58,084 nt of DNA from Candidatus Acidulodesulfobacterium ferriphilum (lineage in GTDB: Bacteria; SZUA-79; Acidulodesulfobacterales; Acidulodesulfobacteraceae): contig SGBD01000007.1 in NCBI GenBank assembly GCA_004195035.1, positions 1-58,084 on the forward strand, written 5' to 3'. Below are positions 37,866 through 47,230 of this stretch, piece after piece. The notes under the pieces are model-generated. The model made no database searches, had not been told where the DNA came from, and saw nothing but the letters and a program-made list of their open reading frames with translations. Position numbers and translations under genes: made by a program. How positions within the stretch are numbered: position 1 is the first letter of the stretch; the number at the start of each line of letters is the position of its first letter.

Positions 37866-37970
37866 TGATAGTATTATTATAGATAGGATGAGATGAAACG
37901 GGCAAATTTTCATATATATATATGATATGTAAAATCCGTTAAGTTTCGGGCATTAATTTAAGATATTAGC

Positions 37971-38025
37971 CGTCCTGCAAGCAAACTGTTCAGTCGGTAA
38001 TATAGGTAAGAGCGGCTAAATAAGA
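37971..38025 (+). promoter_or_regulatory. possible structured leader of the NifU-like gene
   Basis: TTAGCCG (about 37967-37973) pairs with CGGCTAA (about 38014-38020) across roughly 40 bases that contain the small palindrome ACTGTTCAGT. It lies in the 183-base gap before the NifU-like gene; no known riboswitch was recognised. Only the pairing is visible. Confidence 0.25.
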
Positions 38026-38048
38026 CTAAATAAAAGGAGGATTTAATA

Positions 38049-38279
38049 ATGGCTTTAGATAGAGTTCAGGTGACAAAGGTTTTAGATGAAATCAGACCGT
38101 CTTTGCAATTTGACGGAGGTGATGTGGAGTTGGTGAACATTTTAGATGACGGAACCGTTAATGTTAGACTTAAAGGCGCCTGCGCCGGTTGCATGGGTTC
38201 TATAATGACGCTCAAGGGCGGCATCGAACGCCTGCTGAAGGAACGCGTGCCGGGCGTGAAAGAGGTCAATGCGGTTTAA
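38049..38279 (+). CDS. NifU-like C-terminal domain scaffold (Nfu type)
   Basis: 76 residues, a stand-alone Nfu domain. The CAGC pair (Cys 45, Cys 48) in LKGACAGCMGSIMTLKGGIE binds a 4Fe-4S cluster passed to target proteins; the opening VTKVLDEIRPSLQFDGGDVEL is the family signature. AAAAGGAGG-type Shine-Dalgarno at 38034-38040. A rho-independent terminator follows at 38312. Likely a carrier in iron-sulfur protein assembly. Confidence 0.92.
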   Translation: MALDRVQVTKVLDEIRPSLQFDGGDVELVNILDDGTVNVRLKGACAGCMGSIMTLKGGIERLLKERVPGVKEVNAV

Positions 38280-38311
38280 GTTAAAGTTCTGCCGATATTT
38301 TTTGGCAATTA

Positions 38312-38337
38312 AGCCCGCTTTCCAGCGGGCTTTTTTT
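38312..38337 (+). terminator. rho-independent terminator after the NifU-like gene
   Basis: AGCCCGC TTTCCA GCGGGCT hairpin (38312-38331) followed by seven T. It is placed between the convergent nfu-like and alr genes. Confidence 0.9.
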
Positions 38338-38342
38338 ATGCC

Positions 38343-39470
38343 CTAATAAATATAAGCTTTTTGATTTGATTTTCCCAAGTTAAGGCATATTTCATAGGGG
38401 ATGGTTCGGGCTTTTAAGGCGATTTCTTCCAGTCCAATCCGTTTTGTAAGACTTTCTCCCGCAATTATCACTTCATCGTCCATATTTACCCCCTTTATTT
38501 TTGTAATGTCAACTATTGTCATATTCATAGTTACTATTCCCACAATATTCGAGAAATTATCCCTGATCAAAAATCTGCCGCTATTCGATAACAGCCTTGG
38601 GATACCGTTATCGTAACCTGCCGGTATAATAGCGGTTATCATATCGTAAGGCGCCTTAAATGTATTGTTATAAGATATAAACGCCCCCCTTTTTATTTTT
38701 TTTATCTGAATGATAGACGATTTTAAAGTCATAAGCGGCTTAAGATTTAAACCCGGGTAATTATCCTGATTTGGATTTATGCCGTAAAGCGATATTCCCG
38801 GCCTTATTGCATTAGAAAAATCCTGTTCTATTTTATTATTCGTAAGTGAAGAACTTGCGCTTATATGGGTAAACTCCGGCGTAATACCCCCGGCTTTAAA
38901 TTTCGACAATATCTTTTTATAGTTTTTAAGTTGAAAATTAGTATATTCTAAGTCATTTCCGGCAGATGATAAATGACTGAAAATTCCTTCGATATTTAAT
39001 AAATTTTTATTTTTTTTTATAATTTCTATTGCCTTTTTTATTTCGGCATCGTTTAATCCTAATCTGTTCATTCCCGAATCATATTTTATATGCAGGTTCA
39101 AAGGCCGCGGCGGCTTAATGTCCCGTGCTTTATTTAAAAGAAATTTAATGTAATCCAAACTAAAAGCGGCAATACTTAAATTCATATTTAGAGCTTCCTT
39201 TATGTCGTTTTCGGAGATGCCTATTAGCATTAAAAGTTTTGCCCCGGGATGATTTTTGTGAAGGGAGATTGCCTCATCCATTTTAACGATTCCAAAAAAG
39301 TTCACGCCGTTATTTATGAGTGTGTTAGCTACAGGGATGATTCCATGCCCGTAAGCGTCGGATTTTAAAATAGCGATTATAGTTTTATTTTTAGCTAATT
39401 TAAGGGATTTTATTTGATTGATATTATTTTCTAAGTTTTTTAGATTTATAAATAGCGTGGTATCGTTCAT
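38343..39470 (-). CDS. alr: alanine racemase
   Basis: 375 residues. PLP enzyme interconverting L- and D-alanine for peptidoglycan. The PLP lysine is Lys 36 in AILKSDAYGHGIIPVANTL; the second catalytic Tyr region is GISLYGINP, and YDNGIPRLLSN is a conserved C-terminal mark. It lies opposite to its neighbours, divergent from tldD with a 134-base AT-rich gap that should hold both promoters, and converges on the nfu-like gene at a terminator. Confidence 0.95.
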   Translation of the reverse strand: MNDTTLFINLKNLENNINQIKSLKLAKNKTIIAILKSDAYGHGIIPVANTLINNGVNFFGIVKMDEAISLHKNHPGAKLLMLIGISENDIKEALNMNLSIAAFSLDYIKFLLNKARDIKPPRPLNLHIKYDSGMNRLGLNDAEIKKAIEIIKKNKNLLNIEGIFSHLSSAGNDLEYTNFQLKNYKKILSKFKAGGITPEFTHISASSSLTNNKIEQDFSNAIRPGISLYGINPNQDNYPGLNLKPLMTLKSSIIQIKKIKRGAFISYNNTFKAPYDMITAIIPAGYDNGIPRLLSNSGRFLIRDNFSNIVGIVTMNMTIVDITKIKGVNMDDEVIIAGESLTKRIGLEEIALKARTIPYEICLNLGKSNQKAYIY

Positions 39471-39604
39471 CGAAAATTAAGATTTTAATTTTAGTTTTAA
39501 TGGCAATGTATAAATTATATAAAAATCTTTATAAATAAACAATCTTATGTTAAAATTTATGGAGTTATAAATAAAAAATAATAAGTGTAATCATTGAGGG
39601 CAAA

Positions 39605-41008
39605 ATGGATATTACAAATTTGAATTTTAGTAAAATTTTTGCAAACGCATCGAATAATGAAGATGATTTTGTCGATATATTTATAGAATCCAAAGCCTCC
39701 ACTTTGTTATCTAACGAAGGGAAAAGACTCGAAAAAGCAATCAGCGGGATAACCTATGGAGCCGGTCTCAGGCTTATTTCAAATAAAAAAACATATTACG
39801 CTTATACGAATAATCTGGATGAAAAAAATCTGATGCAAATCGGGAAAAGTTTAAAAGAGGCGGCGTACAACGACCGAAGCGATACCTGTAAGATTGCGCC
39901 TCTTAACTTTAACGAGAAGAAGCCAAAAACCGACTTTAAAATCCTAAAGGATGTGGCAGAGACCCCAACCTTTGAAAAACTAAAAAAGATAGAACCCGTC
40001 GTAAAATTTGCATGGGGTTTCGATAAAAGGGTCGTTCAGATAAATATCACCTATTCCGACTATAAACAGGATGTTATAATTGTAAATTCAATGGGGGACT
40101 TCGTGAAAGATGTCAGGGAAAATTTGGCATTTTTAGCGCATGTTGTCGTGTCTAACGGCAAAAAGACGGAGGTTGGATACGAAGTGGCGGGAGGTTTTAC
40201 CGGCTTTGAATTTTTTGATAATGCTGCCCCGGAAGATATCGCTAAGGAGGCTTTGAACAGGGCAATAACCCAGCTTGACGCTCCCTTTGCACCTTCGGGA
40301 ACTATGCCCGTGGTATTATCGAGCGAGGCCGGCGGAACAATGATACATGAGGCTATAGGTCATGGGTTGGAAGCCGATATTGCGGGAAACGGCTTGAGCG
40401 TTTATTCGGACAAAATTGGAGAACAGGTAGCGTCAAAGTTAATAACGGTTATAGACGACTCTTCCTTAGCAGGAAAACGAGGATTTTATAGATTTGACGA
40501 TGAGGGAACATTCTCGAATAAAAATGTGCTTGTGGAGGACGGGATGTTAAAAAAATATATGTCCGACAGGTTATCCAATATTAAATATGGATATGAACTC
40601 ACGGGAAACGGCAGAAGGCAGTCGTATGAACACCACCCTATAGTCAGAATGTCCAATACGATGATAGCGCCGGGGGATTCCAAACCTGGGGATATTATAA
40701 AAAGCGTTGACAGCGGTCTTTTTGTAAAAAAAATGGGCGGAGGACAGGTAAATACCGTTACGGGCGATTTCGTATTTGATGTTATGGAGGGTTATATCAT
40801 AAAAAACGGGGCTATAGGTGAAGCCGTCAGCGGGGCAACCCTTATGGGAAACGGGCCTGAAGTCTTAAAAAATATCGACATGGTAGGGAATGATTTAGGT
40901 TTCGGCATTGGGACATGCGGTAAAGACGGACAGGGCGTTCCTGTATCCGACGCCCAGCCTACGCTGAGAATTCCGTCGATTGTAGTCGGCGGAAAAAGCA
41001 ACGGATGA
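39605..41008 (+). CDS. tldD: TldD-type metalloprotease subunit
   Basis: 467 residues. Zinc motif HEAIGH (248-253) within EAGGTMIHEAIGHGLEAD and the second mark NTVTGDFVF mark the catalytic TldD rather than the inactive TldE/PmbA partner. TldD-TldE trims modified peptides and degrades CcdA antitoxin-type proteins. No tldE gene is in this window, so the partner must lie elsewhere. Confidence 0.93.
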   Translation: MDITNLNFSKIFANASNNEDDFVDIFIESKASTLLSNEGKRLEKAISGITYGAGLRLISNKKTYYAYTNNLDEKNLMQIGKSLKEAAYNDRSDTCKIAPLNFNEKKPKTDFKILKDVAETPTFEKLKKIEPVVKFAWGFDKRVVQINITYSDYKQDVIIVNSMGDFVKDVRENLAFLAHVVVSNGKKTEVGYEVAGGFTGFEFFDNAAPEDIAKEALNRAITQLDAPFAPSGTMPVVLSSEAGGTMIHEAIGHGLEADIAGNGLSVYSDKIGEQVASKLITVIDDSSLAGKRGFYRFDDEGTFSNKNVLVEDGMLKKYMSDRLSNIKYGYELTGNGRRQSYEHHPIVRMSNTMIAPGDSKPGDIIKSVDSGLFVKKMGGGQVNTVTGDFVFDVMEGYIIKNGAIGEAVSGATLMGNGPEVLKNIDMVGNDLGFGIGTCGKDGQGVPVSDAQPTLRIPSIVVGGKSNG

Positions 41009-41041
41009 TTATTAGATTTTATTTAATGGGGATTTCTATGA

Positions 41042-42460
41042 ATGGAAAGAATAAAGGATTGGAAGTCGTATCAAAAAATACTTAACAGGCAAAAAAGAAA
41101 AAAAAATAATTTCGCATCTTTAATAAAATTAATCGGATTTTTAATTTTCGTTATTTTGTTGGTTTACGGTTCGGTTAGAATTTTTTACTTCGGCAAATCT
41201 TATCTTCTAATCCGCAATAAACAGTTTCGGGGAACCGGAATAAGACCTATTAATTTTATTAAAGATAAAGCAGAGGCAGTAAAATCCGCTACTCTGGATT
41301 TTAATCCTTTTTTAGACGCAGGGTTTTCCGTTAAAGCCTTAAAAGCATATTTTAGGCATAATCCTCCTGTCTTTAATAAAATTAAGAACGGCCGCTATAT
41401 TCAAAAAATAGCCGGTTATACTATTGTTTACACAATAAAACCCGTAATTCAAAAAGAAGCGGAAAAGACTTTTAAGGAATATGCCGTTCCGTTCGGGGTT
41501 ATGGCGGCCGTAAACCCCGATACCGGCGCGGTTTTAGGTTTAGCTTCTTATTCGCATAATAAAGAAAGGAAGGGCGAGATTTCAGGCCTTATTCCTTACC
41601 CTTCGGGTTCGCTGGTCAAAATAATAACGGCATCGGCTGCCATAGAATCAAAGGGCTTTTACCCCGGGTTTAATATCTGCTATAACGGCGGACTTTACGG
41701 AACTAATGAAGCCGACTGGAAACAAAATATAAGCACGGGATTAAACAGGATATCTTTTAGTCTGGCATTTGCAAAATCTTGTGATGTGGCATTCGGCAAG
41801 GTTGCAGGATTTTATGTCGGAAGAAGACTGCTGACGAAGTATTTTAATAAATTTTATTTCAATAAAAACATACCCTTTATTTTAAATCTTCAAGAAAGCA
41901 GAGCGGATGTCCCAAATCAATTTTATCAATTAGAACTTACCGGCGCCGGCTTTGAAAATGTGAAAATTACCCCTCTTCAGGCTGCTTTAATTTCTGCCGT
42001 TATAATAAACGGAGGCAAGCTGATAGAACCTTATATTATCGAAAAAATTATCAGTCCGGACGGGCATGTTATATATATTCATAAGGGAATTAAAGAGCTG
42101 GACAATCCTGTAACGGTAAAAACCGCGTTGATTTTGAAACAGATGATGATTAAAACCATTACGAGCGGCATAGGCCGTCCGGATTTTTATAATGCTTACA
42201 ATCAATATGTGCTTCCCGGTATTATTGCGGGAGGCAAAACGGGAACTATTTCGGGCAATAATCCTGAAGGGTTATACCAGTGGTTTGCCGGATTTGGCGA
42301 GGGTAACGGTAAAAAAATTGCCATATCGGCTCTTGTTATAGAAAACCCCGTGTGGAGAATCACAGGAGGAGGGGTTGCTGAAAAAACCCTTTTTGCATAC
42401 TTTTTTAAACATAATAATTTAAAAATCGCATCACCTGCAAGAAAATTAAAGGCAGGCTAA
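41042..42460 (+). CDS. single-pass penicillin-binding protein (transpeptidase) with an altered SxN motif
   Basis: 472 residues. One membrane helix (about 27-48), a linker, then a transpeptidase domain from about residue 135. SxxK is SLVK (190-193, with the acylated Ser) and the KTG triad is KTGT (399-402). The middle motif, usually SxN, reads SCD (246-248, KSCDVAFGKV) in an otherwise PbpA/FtsI-like context. No glycosyltransferase domain is present. Expected role: peptide cross-linking at the periplasmic face. The family varies at the third motif position, so activity is likely but may be modified. Confidence 0.85.
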   Translation: MERIKDWKSYQKILNRQKRKKNNFASLIKLIGFLIFVILLVYGSVRIFYFGKSYLLIRNKQFRGTGIRPINFIKDKAEAVKSATLDFNPFLDAGFSVKALKAYFRHNPPVFNKIKNGRYIQKIAGYTIVYTIKPVIQKEAEKTFKEYAVPFGVMAAVNPDTGAVLGLASYSHNKERKGEISGLIPYPSGSLVKIITASAAIESKGFYPGFNICYNGGLYGTNEADWKQNISTGLNRISFSLAFAKSCDVAFGKVAGFYVGRRLLTKYFNKFYFNKNIPFILNLQESRADVPNQFYQLELTGAGFENVKITPLQAALISAVIINGGKLIEPYIIEKIISPDGHVIYIHKGIKELDNPVTVKTALILKQMMIKTITSGIGRPDFYNAYNQYVLPGIIAGGKTGTISGNNPEGLYQWFAGFGEGNGKKIAISALVIENPVWRITGGGVAEKTLFAYFFKHNNLKIASPARKLKAG

Positions 42461-42488
42461 GTTGTTTTCGTCAAATAAGATAATGCGC

Positions 42489-42701
42489 CCAAATCCCGAT
42501 TTGGGATGTTATAATCTGGATTACCGCTTCGCTCTCGTGTCTGACGACACTCGTGAAGTTTATCCTCGACTTTCCTGCCTACGCAGGAATGACACCCGTT
42601 ATGTGAATATTTAAATTATATTTTAGTCATTCCTGCGTAGGCAGGAATCCAGTATTGCTCCGCTTTGGAATACCTAAGGCAGTTTCTAAATCGGGATTTG
42701 G
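42489..42701. repeat. nested palindromic repeat element (largest copy)
   Basis: Outer arms CCAAATCCCGATTT (42489-42502) and AAATCGGGATTTGG (42688-42701). Inner 22-base perfect inverted arms at 42572-42593 and 42626-42647, each a hairpin with core TTCCTGC-CTAC-GCAGGAA. ATGCGC is on both flanks (42483-42488; 42703-42708). Between them, a segment shared with the decayed copy before kdsB (42520-42571). It fills most of the 383-base gap between the penicillin-binding protein and comM; no gene is seen there. Confidence 0.8.
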
Positions 42702-42843
42702 GATGCGCATTTATCCCTTAGATTTAATTTCATTAAATCGTAATAAAAGTTTAACCTCTTTTTAACATTTCCTTCATAATATCTTCACAATAGGCTGATA
42801 TAATATTTATTTAAAAATACAACTATTTATCAGGTATTGTTTT

Positions 42844-44424
42844 ATGATTACCCGTCTAAAAAGCGCCACATTTATAGGTATTAACGCTATTCCGGTAGAT
42901 GTTGAAATATTTATAACGACAGGCATTCCCGGTGTTATGATTGTGGGTCTTCCCGACACTTCTACCAAAGAGGCAAAAGACAGGGTCAGGGCGGCAATTA
43001 AAAACTCCGGTTTTGATTATCCCATTAAAAAGATAACCATAAATTTGGCGCCAGCCGATATACGGAAGGCAGGCTCAACCTTTGACTTGCCGTTTGCTAT
43101 AGGTATTTTAATTTCAGCCAGGCTGCTTAAATGCAAAATTAATCTTGACGACTATATTATTGCGGGAGAATTATCCTTAAACGGAAGATTAAATAAGGTT
43201 AACGGTGTAATAGCCCTGGGAATATTAGCTAAGAAATTAAATAAAGCTATCATAATACCTGATGAAAATAAAGAAACTGCGGAATTTCTGGGGGTTAATT
43301 TTAAGTCCTTCGGCACATTAAAGGATGTTTGCAAATTCATAAGCGGCGAAGAAGGTCAATTAATTCAAGCGGCTTTTAAGGAAAACTATTTGCCGGATTA
43401 TGAATATTTTAACTTTTATGCAAAACAAATGGAATTAAGGGAAAATAAAAATAATGATTACCCCGATTTTTTGGATATAAAAGGACATGAATTTGCCAAA
43501 AGAGCGCTTGAAGTAGCGGTTTCAGGACATCATAATATTCTTATGATAGGGCCTCCCGGCAGCGGAAAAACGATGATAGCTAAAAGCGCAATGGGAATAT
43601 TGCCGGATATATCGCTGGAGGAATCTATCGAGACATCGAACATTTGCAGTTTTTCAAACAAAAAGTTTCAAGAAGAAGGCATCCTTATTTCAAAAAGGCC
43701 TTTTATTTCGGTTCATCATGCTATAACAACGGCAGGATTAATCGGGGGAGGGAGCGCTAATCCGGTACCAGGGGATATCAGTCTTGCCCACAACGGAGTT
43801 TTATTTATAGACGAGTTTTCCGAGTTAAGTAAAAAAACATTGGACTCCCTCAGGCAGCCGATGGAGGATAAAGCGGTTAATCTGTCGAGAAGCCGCTTTT
43901 CGATCCTTTTTCCATGCGATTTTATGCTTATTGCCGCAATGAATCCATGTCCCTGCGGTTATTACGGCGATGAAAATCATGAATGCAGGTGTTCAAGCGC
44001 CGAAATTTACAGGTTTTACAATAAATTGTCGGGACCAATACTCGATAGATTCGATATATTTATCGAGGTATATTCCGTTAATTTAGAAAAACTTATGGAC
44101 AACAAATCAGGCGAAAGTTCTAAAGAAATAAAAGAAAGGATTGAGCGAACCGGAAAATTTCAAGGCAAAAGATATGTGGGAACGGATATCAGGTTTAATT
44201 CTTCGTTAAATGGTTCCTGTATTAAGAAATATATTAATATATCGGATTCAACCTTAAGTTTTTATTACAATATCTGCCAAAAATTAAACATATCGTCGAG
44301 AGCTTATCATAGAACCCTGAAAGTCGCAAGGACTATCGCTGATATCGAGGGAAAAGATAAATTAGACGAAGATTCCATTCTTGAGGCGTTAAATTACAGA
44401 AATACTAAATTTCTCAAGGCTTAG
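42844..44424 (+). CDS. comM: YifB/ComM-type Mg-chelatase-like AAA+ ATPase
   Basis: 526 residues. N-terminal ChlI-like domain (VEIFITTGIPGVMIVGLPDT, then KEAKDRVRAAI), AAA+ core with Walker A MIGPPGSGKTMIA and Walker B GVLFIDEFSEL, a zinc-binding Cys cluster CPCGYYGDENHECRCS, and the C-terminal domain SRAYHRTLKVARTIADI. In naturally transformable bacteria ComM is a helicase that helps heteroduplex branch migration; elsewhere it has general recombination roles. Confidence 0.93.
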   Translation: MITRLKSATFIGINAIPVDVEIFITTGIPGVMIVGLPDTSTKEAKDRVRAAIKNSGFDYPIKKITINLAPADIRKAGSTFDLPFAIGILISARLLKCKINLDDYIIAGELSLNGRLNKVNGVIALGILAKKLNKAIIIPDENKETAEFLGVNFKSFGTLKDVCKFISGEEGQLIQAAFKENYLPDYEYFNFYAKQMELRENKNNDYPDFLDIKGHEFAKRALEVAVSGHHNILMIGPPGSGKTMIAKSAMGILPDISLEESIETSNICSFSNKKFQEEGILISKRPFISVHHAITTAGLIGGGSANPVPGDISLAHNGVLFIDEFSELSKKTLDSLRQPMEDKAVNLSRSRFSILFPCDFMLIAAMNPCPCGYYGDENHECRCSSAEIYRFYNKLSGPILDRFDIFIEVYSVNLEKLMDNKSGESSKEIKERIERTGKFQGKRYVGTDIRFNSSLNGSCIKKYINISDSTLSFYYNICQKLNISSRAYHRTLKVARTIADIEGKDKLDEDSILEALNYRNTKFLKA

Positions 44425-44457
44425 GCATTCTTTATTACACTACCTTATTTTTATAAA

Positions 44458-44620
44458 CCTAATCCTGCAATAGAAGTTTATTTTCTGGATTCCCGCTTTC
44501 GCGGGAATGACACCTTTTGGGTTAAAACCTCAATCCCCGAATAGTCATTCCCGCGAAAGCGGGAATCCAGTATTTACATATAAAAGAAACATTTAAATAT
44601 TTTCTATTGCAGGATTAAGG
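44458..44620. repeat. palindromic element with dRS3-like inner arms
   Basis: Two 27-base perfect inverted arms (44485-44511; 44544-44570), each a hairpin ATTCCCGC-TTTC-GCGGGAAT, which fits the Neisseria dRS3 consensus ATTCCC-N8-GGGAAT. The outer arms differ from the other copies: TAATCCTGCAATAGAA (44460-44475) and its complement (44602-44617). It occupies the first part of the 438-base gap before the proton ATPase; the rest is AT-rich and holds the Fur-like box. Confidence 0.8.
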
Positions 44621-44796
44621 TATAAACCCTCCCTATGAATCGGACATAAAAATATTGCCCAGTAATTAAGAGGTTAAATTCGTTCGGAATATTTTTTCAT
44701 CTTTAAAGATTTATGCAGAATAAAACATTTTTTTAAAAAAGTATTGCAATAATTTAAAAATTATGATTAAAGTCAAAAAGGCGGCAATATTATATT

Positions 44797-44811
44797 TGAT
44801 AATATTTATCA
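44797..44811. promoter_or_regulatory. Fur-box-like palindrome before the proton ATPase
   Basis: TGATAATATTTATCA, 13 of 14 matches to the 7-1-7 Fur consensus TGATAATNATTATCA, 52 bases before the ATPase start codon. Imperfect promoter boxes surround it. Regulation by iron is inferred from the site alone; no fur gene is in the window. Confidence 0.4.
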
Positions 44812-44862
44812 TTCGCCACAATTTATTTAATAGTAAAACATACTTTAAAGGAGGTTTAATTT

Positions 44863-47208
44863 ATGTCAACAAGCCAGAATTCTTCTAAGGGATTAAGCAA
44901 TGAAGAAGCAAAAAGGCTTTTGGAACAGTACGGCCCAAATGAGATCACCGAAGAGCATCTCAATCCCTTTTTGCTTTTTTTAAAAAAATTTTGGGGGCCT
45001 ATTGCATGGATGCTTGAGGCCGCACTTTTGTTGGAATGGGCTTTCGGAAAAACTCTTAATGCCGTGATTATTGCATTTTTACTCACATTTAACGCAGTCC
45101 TGGGCTTTTTTCATGAGCAAAAAGCTCATGGCGCCGTAGAGCTTTTAAAAAAGAAACTGCAGGTTATGGCAAGGGTTTTACGAGACGGCAGCTGGGTTAT
45201 GATGCCCGCAAGGGAGCTGGTGCCGGGAGATTATGTCCGTCTGAGGATGGGAGATTTTGCTCCTGCCGATATGGAAATAGAAGAGGGTCATGTCGATGTT
45301 GACCAATCTGCTTTAACGGGGGAATCCTTACCCGTAGAAAAGAGTGTAAAGGATACCATATATTCCGGTTCTATAATCAGGAGAGGGGAAGTGAGCGGCA
45401 CGGTTACGGCAACGGGCGCCAAAAGTTATTTCGGGAAAACAACCGAACTTGTAAAATTAGCCAAAGTGCCGTCTCAGGCAGAAATGTTAATTATGTCCAT
45501 AATTAAATATCTTCTTGTCATGGATGGCGTGCTTGTGGTAGCTATACTTGCGTATGCGGCTATAACCGGAATACCGATGGAAGATATGCTGCCTTTTGCG
45601 CTGATATTACTTATTGCCTCCGTTCCGGTTGCTCTTCCGCCGACATTTACTCTGTCGAATGCCGTCGGATCTTTAGCGCTGTCAAAAGAAGGCGTCCTTA
45701 CCACAAGGTTGAGCGCCGTTCAAGATTCTGCCGCAATGGAGATTTTATGCAGCGATAAAACCGGAACATTAACGCTTAACGAGCTTACGCTGTCCACGGT
45801 TCGGCCTCACGGTGATTTTAAGGAACAGGATTTGTTAAAAATGGCTTCGATTGCATCGGAAGAATCCACCATGGATGCTATAGATAAAGTTATCTTAGAT
45901 AAAACTAAGGAATTGAATGTAAGCATTCCCAAGAAAACCAAATTTATCCCTTTTGATCCCGCCACTAAGCGTTCGGAAGCCAGATACGAAGAAAACGGAA
46001 AGAGCTATGCGGCTATAAAAGGTTCTCCGTTAATCATAAAGGAATTTGACCCGACTATAGATTGGGAAAAAGAATCGGCAGAATTTGCAAAGAGAGGCGA
46101 AAGAACTATAGCGGTACTGGGCGGGGAAGAGGGAACCACTCCAAAATTTTATGGATTACTGGCGCTATCCGATCCTGTTCGTCCCGATTCTAAAGAAGTT
46201 ATAGCCAAGCTTAAAGACCTGCACGTCAATGTCAAAATGCTTACGGGCGATAACTCGGCAACGGCAATTCACATAGGCGAAAAATTAGGCATAAATGGCG
46301 AAGTTTGCGATTACAATGCCTTGAAAAAAGAAGGTAAAGTCGAATTAAAACCTGAAGTGTTGAACTGCGAAGTATATGCCGGTATTTTTCCCGAAGATAA
46401 ATATAACCTTGTTCAGGCTCTGCAGAAAGGGGGGAAAGAGGTCATAGGTATGACGGGGGACGGCGTAAACGATGCTCCTGCCCTTAAACAGGCTCAGGTA
46501 GGCATTGCGGTATCGACGGCTACCGATGTGGCCAAGGCTTCGGCAAGTCTTGTTCTAACCAATCCGGGATTGTCGGGTATGCTGGGCGCGGTAGAAACGG
46601 GAAGACGCGTTTACCAGAGATTATTTTCTTACATATCGAATAAGATAGTAAAAACAATACAAATAGGCTTATTTTTAGCTCTCGGGCTATTAATATTCGG
46701 AATTAAAAACTTTGATGTCCAGGCCATGCCGCTTATAATTCTTCTGCTTATTTTCACAAACGACTTCGTAACGATGTCTTTATCGACGGATAATGTAAGA
46801 TACTCAAAGAAACCCAATAAGTGGAATGTAAGGGAACTTATGGAAATTTCGGTAGCATTTTCTATCGGCTGGCTCGTATATATATTCGGCGTCTATATTT
46901 GGGGCTGGAAACTGCTTGATTTATCCAGACCGGCATTGGATTCTTTTATATTCTTAGGACTCGTCTATTCCGGTCATGCCAATATATTTTTGGTTCGCGA
47001 GAAATCGTTTTTATGGCACTCTATGCCGTCAAAACCGCTTTTAATAGCGGAATTCGGCGGGCTTCTTTTAGCTACGCTAATGGCAATATATGGATGGTTA
47101 ATTGCCCCTGTTCCGCTAATAATGGTTTTATATCTGATAATTTTCACATTGATTTTTATGGTGGCGTTAGACTTTATAAAAGTGCCGCTTTTAAAAAGAT
47201 ACATTTAA
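44863..47208 (+). CDS. plasma-membrane proton-efflux P-type ATPase (type IIIA)
   Basis: 781 residues. Actuator motif ALTGESLPVEK, phosphorylation site CSDKTGTLTLNEL, ATP-site KGSPLIIKEF and hinge MTGDGVNDAPALKQAQVGIA are intact; there are about ten membrane helices and the first two-helix start NPFLLFLKKFWGPIAWMLE. No N-terminal metal-binding Cys motif, so heavy-metal pumping is unlikely. It should export protons using ATP, helping pH balance; such pumps are frequent in acidophiles and archaea. It lacks the long autoinhibitory C-terminal tail of fungal enzymes. Shine-Dalgarno AAAGGAGG is 10 bases before ATG. Confidence 0.93.
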   Translation: MSTSQNSSKGLSNEEAKRLLEQYGPNEITEEHLNPFLLFLKKFWGPIAWMLEAALLLEWAFGKTLNAVIIAFLLTFNAVLGFFHEQKAHGAVELLKKKLQVMARVLRDGSWVMMPARELVPGDYVRLRMGDFAPADMEIEEGHVDVDQSALTGESLPVEKSVKDTIYSGSIIRRGEVSGTVTATGAKSYFGKTTELVKLAKVPSQAEMLIMSIIKYLLVMDGVLVVAILAYAAITGIPMEDMLPFALILLIASVPVALPPTFTLSNAVGSLALSKEGVLTTRLSAVQDSAAMEILCSDKTGTLTLNELTLSTVRPHGDFKEQDLLKMASIASEESTMDAIDKVILDKTKELNVSIPKKTKFIPFDPATKRSEARYEENGKSYAAIKGSPLIIKEFDPTIDWEKESAEFAKRGERTIAVLGGEEGTTPKFYGLLALSDPVRPDSKEVIAKLKDLHVNVKMLTGDNSATAIHIGEKLGINGEVCDYNALKKEGKVELKPEVLNCEVYAGIFPEDKYNLVQALQKGGKEVIGMTGDGVNDAPALKQAQVGIAVSTATDVAKASASLVLTNPGLSGMLGAVETGRRVYQRLFSYISNKIVKTIQIGLFLALGLLIFGIKNFDVQAMPLIILLLIFTNDFVTMSLSTDNVRYSKKPNKWNVRELMEISVAFSIGWLVYIFGVYIWGWKLLDLSRPALDSFIFLGLVYSGHANIFLVREKSFLWHSMPSKPLLIAEFGGLLLATLMAIYGWLIAPVPLIMVLYLIIFTLIFMVALDFIKVPLLKRYI

Positions 47209-47230
47209 TAACATAATACCGTCGTTTTGT

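Noticed and set aside
37980-38003. LexA box resembling the deltaproteobacterial type (CTGCAAGC ... GTTCAG)
   Set aside because: The two halves match but are five bases apart, where the consensus allows two; no SOS gene is downstream.
38312-38337. Copy of the interspersed palindrome family
   Set aside because: The stem sequence differs and it has a T-tract after a gene, so it is a simple terminator.
28196-44620. CRISPR array made of the recurring palindromes
   Set aside because: Copies are kilobases apart, nested and inverted, with no regular spacers and no cas genes.
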